The notes: generated by a model from the letters alone, not told the origin. 64,000 bases of DNA from Propioniciclava sinopodophylli (GCF_004324755.1 NZ_SDMQ01000006.1:115526-179525); one strand, 5' to 3'; shown: positions 27,318 to 40,947, numbered from the stretch's first letter. Numbers and translations: made by a program.

Positions 27318-29552
27318 TCAGCCGACGGCGTCCACGGCGAAGAGCACCACCTGGTCGGGGTCGACCGGCGCGTGGGCCAGCCCCACCTCGGTCAGGATCC
27401 TTCCGGGGAGCTCGACCCCGGCGTGCGCCCCCTCGGGGCCGCCGCCGGACGCCTGGCCCACGGCCGTCCCCACGCCCCACCACGGAGGCGGGAACAGGCC
27501 GGACGGGGGGGTGCCCACCATCAGGGGGCGCACCCGGTACCGGCGGTCAGGGTCGAGGCCCGCGAAGCGCAGCCGGCCCAGCAGCACGACGTCCGCACGG
27601 TCCACGCTGGCGAAGGAGTAGAGCGCCCGCGACCGGTCCGGCGCGATGACGGCGGTCGCCGTCAGCGAGCCGTCGGGGAAGTCCAGCCGCACCAGGTCGC
27701 CACGGTGGAGCAGGTCGCGCTGCTGCTTGTGGAACGCGACCCACGCGGACAGCTCGGCCAGGTCACGCTCGGAGGCCCGACGCAGGTCCCACTCAATCCC
27801 GAAGTGGCCGAAGAGCGCGGTGGCCGCGCGGAAGCCGAGGTCGTGGGTGCGGCCCGTGGTGTGCGAGGTGGGTGAGGCGACGTGGGAGCCCAGCAACTCG
27901 GGGGGGAGGAGTTGCGCCGTCCAGCGCTGCATCATCTGGCGTTCGTGGGGGTCGATGCAGTCCGACACCCACACCCGGTCGGTGCGCTGGAGGATGCCGA
28001 GGTCCACCCGCCCCCCGCCCGAGGAACACGACTCGATCTCCAACCGTGGGTGGGCCGCGCGGAGCTCGTCCAGCAGCCGGTAGACGGCCAGGGTCTGCGC
28101 GTGGACGCCGGGACGCGCGTCGGGGTGGCTGCCCGCGTCGACGAGGTCGCGGTTGTGGTCCCATTTCAGGTAGGCGATGTCGTACTCCGCGAGGATCGCG
28201 AACAGGGCGTCGCGGATGTGGGCGTAGCACTCCGGAATGCCCAGGTTCAGCACCTGCTGGTGGCGCGACGGGACGGGGGTCCGCCCTCCGGTCGCCATGA
28301 CCCACTCCGGATGGGCGCGGGCGATGTCGGAGTCCAGGTTGACCATCTCCGGCTCGACCCACAGGCCGAACTGCATCCCCAACTGCGTGACCCTGTCGAC
28401 CAGCGGGTGCAGCCCTTGCGGCCACACCTCGGGCGAGACCCACCAGTCGCCCAGCCCGGCGTTGTCGTCGCGGCGCGATCCGAACCAGCCGTCATCCAGG
28501 ACGAACCGTTCGACGCCGATCGCGGCCGCCTTCTCGGCCAGTTCCACCAGCGGCTCCAGCCGGTGGTCGAAGTACACGGCCTCCCACGTGTTGAGGGTCA
28601 CCGGCCGGGGCGTGGCGGGGTGCTGCGGCCGTGAGCGCAGGTAGCGGTGGAAGCGCCGGGCGACGGCGTCCAGGCCCGTCCCGTACGAGCCGTACACCCA
28701 CGGTGAGGTGTAGCTCTCACCCTCGGTGAGCACCACCTCACCGGGGAGCAGCAGTTCCCCGCCGCCGACGACCTGCTCGCCCGTGGCCAAGCGTTCGGCG
28801 TAGTGGGTGTGGTTGCCGCTCCATCCGGTGTGCACCCCCCACACCTCCCCGTGGGCGAAGCCGAACCCCGGCGTCCCGGCGTGCAGCACGGTGGCCGCGT
28901 CGGCGCCCGTCCGGCCGCGGCGTCCCTCCCGGAGGTGGACGCCGACCGTGAAGCCGCGCCGTTGGGGCGAGCGTTCCCGGCCCCAGCGGCCGGAGAGGTC
29001 GAGGAGCTCCCGCGTCACCGGGGGGACGGGGTAGGCCAGCACCAGGTCGTCCAGCTGGTAGGCCGTGGCGGCCAGGTTGGTGACCCGGGCCCGGGAGCGC
29101 AGCACGCCACCCGGCAGCAGTTCGACACGCAGCAGCAGCCCCAGGCGGGCCACGTCGTCGACGGCGGCGACCTCGACGAGCGCGCACCCCCCGGCGACGA
29201 CGGTCGCGTCGCCGCCCGGCGACTCGACCGCCCGGCCGGCCACGGTGAGGGCCGTGGTGGTGAACCTCGGTGACCAGTCCCGCCCGCCCCGCGAACCGCT
29301 GAGACCCGGGCGGCCGGCCCAGCCGGTCCACGACTCGGGGAGCAGCGCCACGCGGACCGGCTCGTCCACGATGTTCTGGGGGATGGGGTGGACGCCGCCC
29401 TCGACGAGGCGGAGGGCGTCCGCGGCGGACACCTCCCCGAGGTCGGCACCCCAGTGGGCGAGGGCCGGCAGCCGGCCCCGGGTGCAGTCCAGCAGCACGC
29501 TCACGCCCTCGGAGCGCAGGTGGACGAAGGCGTGGACGGGGGTCGTGGTCAT
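27318..29552 (-). CDS. Alpha-galactosidase (GH36)
   Basis: A 744-residue GH36 enzyme. Signature segments: ERFVLDDGWFGSRRDDNAGLGDW, EPEMVNLDSDIARAHPEWV, IAYLKWDHNRD with the nucleophile Asp, SCSSGGGRVDLGIL, and VWVSDCIDPHERQ with the acid/base Asp. It releases alpha-1,6-galactose from melibiose, raffinose and related sugars. No signal peptide is present, so it acts in the cytoplasm on imported sugars. The ATG at 29552 follows GGAGGA and lies just before the end of the GH2 gene. It is part of the LacI-controlled galactoside cluster. Confidence 0.95.
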   Translation of the reverse strand: MTTTPVHAFVHLRSEGVSVLLDCTRGRLPALAHWGADLGEVSAADALRLVEGGVHPIPQNIVDEPVRVALLPESWTGWAGRPGLSGSRGGRDWSPRFTTTALTVAGRAVESPGGDATVVAGGCALVEVAAVDDVARLGLLLRVELLPGGVLRSRARVTNLAATAYQLDDLVLAYPVPPVTRELLDLSGRWGRERSPQRRGFTVGVHLREGRRGRTGADAATVLHAGTPGFGFAHGEVWGVHTGWSGNHTHYAERLATGEQVVGGGELLLPGEVVLTEGESYTSPWVYGSYGTGLDAVARRFHRYLRSRPQHPATPRPVTLNTWEAVYFDHRLEPLVELAEKAAAIGVERFVLDDGWFGSRRDDNAGLGDWWVSPEVWPQGLHPLVDRVTQLGMQFGLWVEPEMVNLDSDIARAHPEWVMATGGRTPVPSRHQQVLNLGIPECYAHIRDALFAILAEYDIAYLKWDHNRDLVDAGSHPDARPGVHAQTLAVYRLLDELRAAHPRLEIESCSSGGGRVDLGILQRTDRVWVSDCIDPHERQMMQRWTAQLLPPELLGSHVASPTSHTTGRTHDLGFRAATALFGHFGIEWDLRRASERDLAELSAWVAFHKQQRDLLHRGDLVRLDFPDGSLTATAVIAPDRSRALYSFASVDRADVVLLGRLRFAGLDPDRRYRVRPLMVGTPPSGLFPPPWWGVGTAVGQASGGGPEGAHAGVELPGRILTEVGLAHAPVDPDQVVLFAVDAVG

Positions 29553-29577
29553 CGGGTCCTCCGGTGGGCGGGGGTGG

Positions 29578-33564
<3,987 letters not shown>

Positions 33565-33568
<4 letters not shown>

Positions 33569-34476
33569 CGGTCCTCCTTCATGACGATGCGCAGGTAGAT
33601 GATGATGAACACGGTCGAGATCACGAGCATGATCGTCGCCAGCGCCGAGCCGAAGCCGATGCGTTGCGCCTCGCCCACGATGTTGCGGGTGACCTCGGTA
33701 GCGAGGAGTTCCAGGCCGTTGCGTCCCCGGTTGATGACCCACACGAGGTCGAACGCGCGGAGCGAGTCGATGAATGTGATGACGAGCACGACCACGTTGA
33801 TCGGGAACATGACCGGGAACACCACCTGGAAGAACGTCTGCACCTCGGAGGCACCGTCGATCCGCGCGGCCTCCTTCAGGGCCACGTCGACCCCCTTGAG
33901 GCCGGCGAGGTAGAGGAGCATGACGTAGCCCACGTGCCGCCACGAGGTGGCGATGAGGGCCGACCACAGGTTGATGTTGGGATCGCCGTACCAGTCGATC
34001 GTCGTGCCCAGGAGGGCATTCAGCAGGCCCTGGTCGCGGCTGAACATCAGCTGCCAGATGAAGCCGATGAGGGCCATCGACAGCACCACGGGCAGGTAGA
34101 GCGACGTCTGGTAGAACTTCGTGTGCGAGGCCTCGCGATCGAGCAGCACCGCGAGTAGCAGGCCGATCGGCGTGGCGATGCCGAAGAGCACCAGCAGCCA
34201 GATCACGTTGTGCTGGATGGCCGGCCAGAACGCGGGGTAGATCGTCGCCGCCTCGGTGTACCACCGGGTGCCGACGAACTTGGCTTCGCTGAACGGGCTG
34301 AACCCGTCCCAGTCGAAGAACGACATCACGATCGTGGCCATGGCCGGCACCCACACCAGCGTGGCCGCCACCGCCGTCGGGATGAGGATCATCAGCGCGA
34401 CGGTGACCCGGTCACGGGTCGACAGCCGGGCTTTCCGGTGCCTGCCCGTGACCGGCGCTTTGGTGGCCGCCGTCAT
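33565..34476 (-). CDS. Carbohydrate ABC transporter permease (first subunit)
   Basis: A 303-residue MalF-like permease. After a basic N-terminus it has six transmembrane segments and the EAA motif in YLAGLKGVDVALKEAARIDGASEVQTFFQVVFPVMFPINVVVL. It overlaps both neighbours by ATGA-type junctions (start with the binding-protein gene, stop with the second permease), so the three subunits are coupled. The role is import of galactosides together with the adjacent lipoprotein. Confidence 0.93.
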
Positions 34477-35807
34477 GACGCGAAGATCGACTTCTTCTGG
34501 GCCTCGACGTTCTTGAGGATCGAGGTGATGTCGTCAGGGTTCTTGATGAAGCTCTGGATCGCCGGCCCCATGACGGTGGAGGCGAAGTCGGGCCGCGAGT
34601 CGCGGTCGAGGAACAGCGCCACCTCCTTGGCGTCCTTCAGCACGGCCAGCATCTTGTTCTGCAGGTCGGTGTACTTCGTGACGTCCGCCCCCTGGCTCGT
34701 GGCGATCACCGACGGGTCGGCCTGCACCAGGATGTTCTGCGCGTCGGCGGTGCCCAGGTAGCCCAGCCACTTCTTGGCACCGGCCTCGTTCTTCGGCCGC
34801 CGGGACATCATGTAGCCGTCGGTCGGTGCCTCGATGGCGCCGGTGCCGATGGTGGAGTCGACCTCGGGGAACACGAAGAAGTCGAGGTCGTCCTGCTCGG
34901 CGCCCTTGGCGAACTGCTGCGCCGCGAAGGTGCCGAGGTAGTACATGCCCGCCTGGCCCTTCTGCAGGGCCTGGGCGGCCTCCTGCCAGCTGCGTCCCAG
35001 CGCGTCCGTCTGGTGGTAGGGGAGCAGCCCCTTCCACAGGTCGAACACCTTGGCCACCTTGTCGGAGGTCCAGTCCTCCTTCCCGGCCATCAGGTTGATG
35101 TGGTAGTCGTACCCGTTGACGCGCAGGTTGAGGATGTCGAAGGTGCCCATCGCCTCCCAGCCGTCCTTGTCGGCGAACGCGAGGGGGGCGAGGCCCTTGC
35201 CCTTCATCTTGTCGCCGAGCGCCTTGAACTCGTCGATGGTCTTGGGGACGGTGTAGCCGTTCTCCTCCCACACGCTCTTCCGGTACAGGACGACCCACGG
35301 GTAGTAGGTGGCGGGGATGACGATCTGCTTGCCGTCTTCGGTGGAGCACGCCTTCTTCAGGCCCTCGGGAATGCCCTGGATGCCGTTGTACACGTCGGAG
35401 AGGTCGCCGACGAGGTTCTTTGAGGCGAAGAAGCGGGCGCGGTAGCCGGCGAACCAGCCGAAGGCGTCGTCCGGCGAGCCCTGCAGGTAGTTGTTGATGT
35501 TCTCCTGGAACGTGGTGTGGGCAACGGTGTTCATCTTGACGGTCAGCCCCGCGTTCGCGTCCTGGAACGCCTTGGCCACGGCCTCGATCGCGGCCTTCGG
35601 GACCGGATCGGCCTGGTTGTTGCCGAACGTGATCTCCCCGGACGCCGCGGCGCCGGGGATGGTCGAGGTGCCACCGCTCGTGCAGGCGGACAGGCCCAGG
35701 GCGCCGAGGGCGAGGGCGCCGCCGAGCAGGGTGCGACGGGAGAAACCGCTCACGGGGGCGGAGGGGAAGCGTGCGAGGTACTCGGCTTCGGTCTGAGGAC
35801 GGGACAT
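34473..35807 (-). CDS. Extracellular sugar-binding lipoprotein of an ABC transporter
   Basis: A 444-residue family-1 solute-binding protein. The N-terminus has a twin-arginine-like signal, FSRRTLLGGALALGALGLSACTSG, with lipobox LSAC, so it is probably Tat-exported and lipid-anchored. Core segments GEITFGNNQADPVPKAAIEAVAKAFQDANAGLTVKMNTVAHTTF and YYLGTFAAQQFAKGAEQDDLDFFVFPEVD are typical. It captures the oligosaccharide outside and delivers it to the two permeases. The start at 35807 lies 7 bases after the end of the GH42 gene; the earlier in-frame extension overlaps that gene and is rejected. Confidence 0.93.
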   Translation of the reverse strand: MSRPQTEAEYLARFPSAPVSGFSRRTLLGGALALGALGLSACTSGGTSTIPGAAASGEITFGNNQADPVPKAAIEAVAKAFQDANAGLTVKMNTVAHTTFQENINNYLQGSPDDAFGWFAGYRARFFASKNLVGDLSDVYNGIQGIPEGLKKACSTEDGKQIVIPATYYPWVVLYRKSVWEENGYTVPKTIDEFKALGDKMKGKGLAPLAFADKDGWEAMGTFDILNLRVNGYDYHINLMAGKEDWTSDKVAKVFDLWKGLLPYHQTDALGRSWQEAAQALQKGQAGMYYLGTFAAQQFAKGAEQDDLDFFVFPEVDSTIGTGAIEAPTDGYMMSRRPKNEAGAKKWLGYLGTADAQNILVQADPSVIATSQGADVTKYTDLQNKMLAVLKDAKEVALFLDRDSRPDFASTVMGPAIQSFIKNPDDITSILKNVEAQKKSIFAS

Positions 35808-35814
35808 CTTTGGC

Positions 35815-37947
35815 CTACTTTCCTTGGGTGGCTGACTGACGGACGGGGTCGGTGGGTGGTGTGGTGTCGGCGAGGACCAGGCTGTCCCACGGGTCGAGGG
35901 TGAGCCGGTGGCCTGCAGACAGGGGGACGCCGCCGACGAGGTCGTCGACGCCATGGGGGGTGACCGCGTGCGCGACACTCCCGCTCCAGTTGTGGACGAA
36001 GTGGACCCTCGTCCCGTTGGCCACGCCCGACAGGACGGTGACCGGGGTGTCTCGGCGCCAGGCGGCCGCGACGGGGGTGGGGACCAGGTGCCGCACGAGG
36101 TCGGCGCCGAGGGTCCTGTCGGGCACGGTGCCCACGTACGTGACGCGGCCGCGCCCGTGGGCGCGAGTGGTCACCGCGGGGAACCGGCCCAGCTGGGGGT
36201 GGTCGTAGCGGGCGAGCACGTCGGCGTCGTCCACGAGGAGGTGGTCGGCCCACCACTGCCCGGCGGCGCCCCCGGACACCGCCATGCCCTCGCCGACGAC
36301 CGGCACGGGCGACCGCAGCGAGGTGAATTCCTCGTAGTGGACGCCGCCCGCAGGGCCTACCACGTCGGGCGCGACCGCGAACCGTGCCCGGGACTCCTCG
36401 TCGCCGTATCCGGTGCGCGGACCGACGACGAGGTGACCACCGGCGGCCGCATAGGCGCGGAGCTTCTCGAGTTGCCCGGTCGTGGCCACGTAGAAGGCGG
36501 CGGCCACGAGGACGGGGAACCGGCGCGCGGCGCCCGACGCGGTGAGTTCGTCCCACTGCTCGGCGTGCAGGAAGCGTGCCTGGGCGCCGGCGTGCAGCAC
36601 GGCGGCGTGGAAGGCGTCCACGATGTCGTGGTAGGCACTGGCGCGCGGCGAACCATCGGCGTTGCAGAGCGGCGGGAAGTCCTCGAACGACTGCTTGCTG
36701 TCGGTGGAGTAGAGCAGGGCGACGTCGGCGTCCGGGGTGTAGCCGTCGAGGCGGTCCCCCAGCCCGGCGAGCACGTCGCCGAGCGCTGAGACCTCGGCGT
36801 AGATGCGGCCCGGCACCTGGCTGTGGGGCAGGACGCCGCCCCAGTAGGTTTCGGTGCCGAAGTGCAGGGTGTGCCAGTGCCAGTACTCGATCATGGAGGC
36901 GCCGCGGGCGATGAGGGCTAGCGCGCTCTGGCGGATCTGGCCCGGGTAGGGTGGGAAGTGCTGCCACCACCAGTTGATCGACTGCAGGTTGGTCTCCGTC
37001 ACGAGGAACCGTTCCTGTCGCAGGGCATAGCCGCGGTCGCCCAGCTCGAGCAGGCCGGCCACCCCCGTGCGGATCCAGTGGTCCGGACGCGTCAGCTGCT
37101 GGGCCAGGTCGAGGTGCTCCTCGACGCCGTGGTACGCGTTGAGGGCCGGCACGTCGAGACGGCGGACCACCTGCTCCTCGTGCACGGCCGGGCGGTCGAG
37201 CGCGACGCACGTGGTGACGAACTGGTCGTCGCGCATGTACTGCCGGACGAGGTCGGCCTGCCAGCCGATGAAGCCGGTGACCAGCTCGTCCTGGTAGCGC
37301 CGCCAGGCCAGCGCGTACTGCGGTTGCAGGTTGCCGTCCGGACACCACAGCTCCGACCAGTCGCCGATGCGGTGCGACCAGTACACGAGTCCCCAGGCGC
37401 GGTTGAGGGTCTCGACGTCGCCGTAGCGCTCGCGCAGCCAGTTGAGGAACCCGACGAAGGTGTTGTGGTTGTGCAGCAGCATCGCGCCCGGCTCGTTGTC
37501 GACCTGGACCCCGATGACGGCCGGGTGTGCCGCGTACCGGGCCATCACGGCGCGGATGACGCGCTCGGCGTGGAACCGGAAGGCGGCGTGGGTGATGTCG
37601 ACCTCCTGCCGCCGTCCCCAGCCCTGGGGCCGGCCCGTGGCGACGTCGCCCGCGATCTCGGGGTAGGTCCGCCACAGCCACGGCGGAACCGCATAGGTGG
37701 GCGTCCCCAGGATCACGCCGATTCCCCGGGCGTGGGCGCCGTCGAGCACGGGCTGCAGCCACTCGAGGTCGAACTCCCCGTTCCGGGGCTCCCAGGTGGA
37801 CCACACGGACTCGCCGACGCGGATCACGTTGAAGTGAGCCGCGCGCATCAGGTCGAGGTCGCGCTCGAGGTCGAGGCTCGGCTGGTACTCCGGGTAGTAG
37901 GCAGCGCCGAACCGCAGGGGGTGCGGGTGCTGGGCTGTGATCGTCAT
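35815..37947 (-). CDS. Beta-galactosidase (GH42)
   Basis: A 710-residue GH42 enzyme. Order: LRFGAAYYPEYQP at the start, VIRVGESVWSTWEPRNGEFDLEWL, TPTYAVPPWLWRTYPEI, GVQVDNEPGAMLLHNH with the acid/base Glu, FLVTETNLQSINWW with the nucleophile Glu, and the trimerisation and C-terminal domains. It cleaves small beta-galactosides and galacto-oligosaccharides in the cytoplasm. It is the first gene of the long minus-strand operon with the transporter, and a LacI-type operator lies 39 bases upstream of its start. The ATG at 37947 is chosen on conservation. Confidence 0.95.
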   Translation of the reverse strand: MTITAQHPHPLRFGAAYYPEYQPSLDLERDLDLMRAAHFNVIRVGESVWSTWEPRNGEFDLEWLQPVLDGAHARGIGVILGTPTYAVPPWLWRTYPEIAGDVATGRPQGWGRRQEVDITHAAFRFHAERVIRAVMARYAAHPAVIGVQVDNEPGAMLLHNHNTFVGFLNWLRERYGDVETLNRAWGLVYWSHRIGDWSELWCPDGNLQPQYALAWRRYQDELVTGFIGWQADLVRQYMRDDQFVTTCVALDRPAVHEEQVVRRLDVPALNAYHGVEEHLDLAQQLTRPDHWIRTGVAGLLELGDRGYALRQERFLVTETNLQSINWWWQHFPPYPGQIRQSALALIARGASMIEYWHWHTLHFGTETYWGGVLPHSQVPGRIYAEVSALGDVLAGLGDRLDGYTPDADVALLYSTDSKQSFEDFPPLCNADGSPRASAYHDIVDAFHAAVLHAGAQARFLHAEQWDELTASGAARRFPVLVAAAFYVATTGQLEKLRAYAAAGGHLVVGPRTGYGDEESRARFAVAPDVVGPAGGVHYEEFTSLRSPVPVVGEGMAVSGGAAGQWWADHLLVDDADVLARYDHPQLGRFPAVTTRAHGRGRVTYVGTVPDRTLGADLVRHLVPTPVAAAWRRDTPVTVLSGVANGTRVHFVHNWSGSVAHAVTPHGVDDLVGGVPLSAGHRLTLDPWDSLVLADTTPPTDPVRQSATQGK

Positions 37948-37985
37948 GGGACTTCCCGGGAGCTGGCCTACGAGACGGACCAAAC

Positions 37986-38021
37986 GTTACCGGTAACATT
38001 TCGCATGTGGCAAGGGTTCCG
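37986..38021 (-). promoter_or_regulatory. Promoter and LacI-type operator of the galactoside operon
   Basis: GTTACCGGTAAC (37986-37997) is a perfect 12-base palindrome of the LacI-family type. On the minus strand, TTGCCA and TAACGT, about 18 bases apart, can act as -35 and -10 boxes, with the operator covering the -10 region. A near copy lies before lacI at 39130. Confidence 0.75.
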
Positions 38022-38041
38022 GAAAAGTCGCTCCGTGGCTT

Positions 38042-39085
38042 TCAGGGTGCGGGGATGCCCCCGCCCGGGCGGCCCGTGGACGCGCGCGGGACGAGCTCCC
38101 CGACCGGCATCCCCAGGTCGGGCGGCCCGCCGCCGCCCTCCAGCGCCAAGAGCGCCTGCACCGTGTTGCGTCCCATACGGGGGAAGTCGACGGCCACCGT
38201 GGTGAGCGGCGGCCAGTAGTACGCCGTGTCCGCGATGCCGTCGTAGCCCGACACGCTGACGTCGTCCGGGACCCGGACGCCGTGCTCCTGCAGCCAGAAC
38301 AGCGCCCCCAGAGCCAGTTGGTCGCTCGCCGCGACGATCGCGGTGGGGGCGTCCGCGTGGGGGTAGGACGCCATGGCCTCGTAGCCGGCGGCGGCGCCCC
38401 ACAGCCCCTGGGTCTCGCCGCAGTTCGTCAGGCCCCGGCGGGCGAGCGTCTGCCGGTAGGCCTCGCGGCGGTTCCGTTCCGCCAGCCAGGAGACCGGGCC
38501 CCCGATGTGGAAGAAGCGTTCGTGGCCCAGGTCGGCGAGGTGGCTCACGACCCGGGCGAAGGGGTGTTGGAGGGCGCGGTCGTCGTCCGGGCCCAGGACG
38601 GGCTCGGCCTCCACGACCCACGGGACCCTCAGCCGTTCGAGCTGCAGCAGCCGCAGGATCGGGTCGGAGGGCGAGATGACCACGACCCCCGCCAGCATGG
38701 TGCGGTTCATCAGGCGGACGGCGTTCCGCAACGACACGTTGTCCTCCGGGTCGACGCGGAGGATGTCGAGGATGTAGCCCGCGGAGCGCGCGGCCTTGGC
38801 CGCCCCGGCCAGGATGCGCTGCGGCGCCCAGTCGTCGATGTCGAACACGAACGCACCGATCCGGTGCGACTTCTTCGTGGAGAGGGCCTGCGCGACGTCG
38901 TTGACCTGGTAGTCCAGGGCCTTCACCGCCTGCTCCACCCGCTCGCGGTTGCCGGGTCGCAGGGAATCGCCCTTGAGGTAGCGGGACACCGTCTGGTGGC
39001 TCACACCCGCCGCCTCCGCGACGGTGTAGATCGTGGCGGGTCGGCCGGGCGGGCCGCCCTCCGGAGCGGAGGCCTCGATCGCCAT
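38042..39085 (-). CDS. LacI family transcriptional repressor
   Basis: A 347-residue LacI-type regulator. HTH: TIYTVAEAAGVSHQTVSRYLKGDSLRPGNRERVEQAVKALDYQVNDVAQALST, followed by the hinge. The periplasmic-binding-like domain has IGAFVFDIDDWAPQRILAGAAKAARSAGY, IVAASDQLALGALFWLQEHGVRVPDDVSVSGYDG and LTTVAVDF. The ATG at 39085 follows GAGGAGG; the GTG at 39097 overlaps that site and is less likely. Operators before itself and before the GH42 gene suggest autoregulation and control of the galactoside operon, with a galactoside as inducer. Confidence 0.92.
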   Translation of the reverse strand: MAIEASAPEGGPPGRPATIYTVAEAAGVSHQTVSRYLKGDSLRPGNRERVEQAVKALDYQVNDVAQALSTKKSHRIGAFVFDIDDWAPQRILAGAAKAARSAGYILDILRVDPEDNVSLRNAVRLMNRTMLAGVVVISPSDPILRLLQLERLRVPWVVEAEPVLGPDDDRALQHPFARVVSHLADLGHERFFHIGGPVSWLAERNRREAYRQTLARRGLTNCGETQGLWGAAAGYEAMASYPHADAPTAIVAASDQLALGALFWLQEHGVRVPDDVSVSGYDGIADTAYYWPPLTTVAVDFPRMGRNTVQALLALEGGGGPPDLGMPVGELVPRASTGRPGGGIPAP

Positions 39086-39129
39086 GCTCGCCGTCACCTC
39101 CTCACGGGCGTCCGCGGCCCACCCGGAAC

Positions 39130-39141
39130 GTTAGCGGTAAC
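39130..39141 (-). promoter_or_regulatory. LacI-type operator before lacI
   Basis: GTTAGCGGTAAC differs by one base from the palindrome at 37986. It lies between the end of galK and the start of lacI, where it could mediate autoregulation. Confidence 0.65.
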
Positions 39142-39149
39142 GCACGGGC

Positions 39150-40355
39150 TCAGGCCACCCGGCCGCCGGGCGCGGACGCGCGGGCAACGAGGAACGCCGG
39201 GGGGTTGAACCCGTGCTCGGCGAAGGCCGAAGCCACGGCGTCCGCCACCCGCGACTCGGCCCCCCGCTCGACGAGCGCGATGGCCGAGCCCCCGAACCCG
39301 CCGCCGGTCATCCGGGCACCCCGGGCCCCGGCGTCGCGGGCGGCCGACACCGCGACGTCGAGCTCGCGGCAGCTGACCTCGTAGTCGCCCGCCAGCGAGG
39401 CGTGGGAGCCGTCCAGATCGGGCCCGATCTTGGACAGCCGCGAGGCCGACACGAGGTCGATCACGCGGCGCACGCGCTCCTGCTCGGTGAAGACGTGCCG
39501 CGCGCGGCGAACCTCCTCCGGGTCGTCCAGCCGCGCGAGGGCGGCCTCCGGGTCGGCCACCTCGCACAGCGTCCGGACGGCGAGGCGCGCGGCCGCCCGC
39601 TCGCACGCGGCCCGCCGGCTCGCGTACTGGCCGTCGGCGAGGGCATGGGGGGCGCGGGTGTCGATCACCAGCACGGCGAGGCCCGCGGCGTCCAGGTCGA
39701 GCGGGACCTGCCGGACGGAGGCGTCACGGCTGTCGATGAGCAGGGCGTGCCCGGCGGTGGTGCGGAGCGCTGCGGCCTGGTCCATGCCGCCGGTCGCGGC
39801 CCCGGCCACCTCGTTCTCGGCGCGCACGCAGGCGGCCGCGAGCCGGGTGCGGCCCGCGTCGTCGGCGCCGAGGGTCCCGTCGTGGAAGAGCTCGTCGAGG
39901 GCCAGGGCGACCGCGGTCTCGAGGGCCGCGGAGGAGGAGAGCCCGGCGCCCAGGGGCACGCAGGAGGCGATCGCCGCGTCGAACCCGCCCACGGGGAGGC
40001 CCTCGTCGCGCAGGACCCAGGCGGGCCCGCCCGCGTACGCGATCCAGCCGGCCGCCCGGCCCGGGCCGAGGTCGTCCAGAGAGCCGGTCCACGGCTCGTC
40101 CGCGCCGAGGTCCGAGACCAGCCGGACGAACTCGTCGTCGCGGCGCGCCAGCGCCACGAACGTGCGGTGGGGCAGCGCGAACGGCAGGCTGAAGCCGCCG
40201 TTGTAGTCGAGGTGCTCGCCGATCAGGTTCACCCGGCCGGGTGCGGCCCACACGCCGTCGGGCCGGCTGCCGTACGTGGCGAGGAAGAGGTCCGAGGCCC
40301 TCCGGACGCCCTCCGCGTCGTCCCAGGCGGGCAGGAGGGAAAGGTGGTTCGACAT
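39150..40355 (-). CDS. galK: Galactokinase
   Basis: A 401-residue GHMP kinase. The galactose signature APGRVNLIGEHLDYNGGFSLPFAL is near the N-terminus, the phosphate-binding loop is VPLGAGLSSSAALETA, and motif 3 is GARMTGGGFGGSAIAL. It phosphorylates galactose released by the nearby galactosidases to galactose-1-phosphate for the Leloir pathway; galT and galE are not in the window. The ATG at 40355 has AGGAGGG upstream. It lies upstream of lacI on the same strand. Confidence 0.95.
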   Translation of the reverse strand: MSNHLSLLPAWDDAEGVRRASDLFLATYGSRPDGVWAAPGRVNLIGEHLDYNGGFSLPFALPHRTFVALARRDDEFVRLVSDLGADEPWTGSLDDLGPGRAAGWIAYAGGPAWVLRDEGLPVGGFDAAIASCVPLGAGLSSSAALETAVALALDELFHDGTLGADDAGRTRLAAACVRAENEVAGAATGGMDQAAALRTTAGHALLIDSRDASVRQVPLDLDAAGLAVLVIDTRAPHALADGQYASRRAACERAAARLAVRTLCEVADPEAALARLDDPEEVRRARHVFTEQERVRRVIDLVSASRLSKIGPDLDGSHASLAGDYEVSCRELDVAVSAARDAGARGARMTGGGFGGSAIALVERGAESRVADAVASAFAEHGFNPPAFLVARASAPGGRVA

Positions 40356-40379
40356 GACCCGCAGCCTAATGCGCCCCCC

Positions 40380-40672
40380 CCTCGGCCGACGCCCGGGACG
40401 GCAAAGCCTTCTCGTAGCGGGTCTGTCGGGTCAACAGCCAGTCGGGGTAGAAGCTGCCCTCCCGCAGCTTCGGCACCGCGACATCCAACGTGCCGATCCG
40501 GGTGTCGAGGTCACGGTGGCGGTAGCCGTTGCGGCGGTTCACCCGGGCTCCGTGACGGACGCCGTGCGAGGGCGCCGCAGATCTGGTCGGCCTGCGCGGA
40601 CAGGATCGTGCTCACGAACATCTTCAGGTCGACGTTGTCGGGGAGCTTGTGCAGGCGGTCCGTGATCGGGTG
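40380..40672 (-). pseudogene. IS256-family transposase, N-terminal relic
   Basis: Minus-strand translation gives a start region KLPDNVDLKMFVSTILSAQADQIC, then, after a one-base shift, VNRRNGYRHRDLDTRIGTL, DVAVPKLREGSFYPDWLLTR and YEKAL. This is the DNA-binding N-terminal part of a mutator-type transposase different from the copy at 21-22 kb. The catalytic domain is missing. It fills the gap between galK and the toxin-antitoxin genes. Confidence 0.7.
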
Positions 40673-40676
40673 ATGA

Positions 40677-40706
40677 ATCCCGAATAGGGATGCAGCGTGG
40701 TATCGT
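40677..40706 (+). promoter_or_regulatory. Promoter/operator region of the toxin-antitoxin pair
   Basis: ATCCC-GAATA-GGGAT (40677-40691) is a perfect 5-base-arm palindrome, and TATCGT at 40701-40706 is a -10-like box just before the antitoxin ATG. Antitoxins of this type usually bind such sites. Confidence 0.45.
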
Positions 40707-40712
40707 CAAGCC

Positions 40713-40946
40713 ATGAGCACGCAGATTGCTGTCCGCCTGCCCGACGAGATGGTGGCCTTCCTCGACAGTGCCGTGGCCGAAGGCAAGGCGCCCAGCCGGG
40801 CCGCGCTGGTCAGCGCCGCCCTCGAACGCGAGATCCGTCGCCAAGCCGCCGAGCGCGACGCCGCCATACTTCGCGAACGAGGTGCCGCCGACGACTTGGA
40901 TTCCTTGGTCGACTGGACGATCACCCACGCCAAGCTCGCCGACTGA
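40713..40946 (+). CDS. Antitoxin, ribbon-helix-helix type (MazE-like)
   Basis: A 77-residue protein: MSTQIAVRLPDEMVAFLDSAVAEGKAPSRAALVSAALEREIRRQ is a ribbon-helix-helix DNA-binding segment, and the acidic tail AADDLDSLVDWTITHAKLAD is the kind of toxin-wrapping C-terminus seen in MazF partners. It should bind the toxin and repress the operon. The stop is one base before the toxin's GTG start, so the two are tightly coupled. Confidence 0.85.
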   Translation: MSTQIAVRLPDEMVAFLDSAVAEGKAPSRAALVSAALEREIRRQAAERDAAILRERGAADDLDSLVDWTITHAKLAD

Positions 40947-40947
40947 C

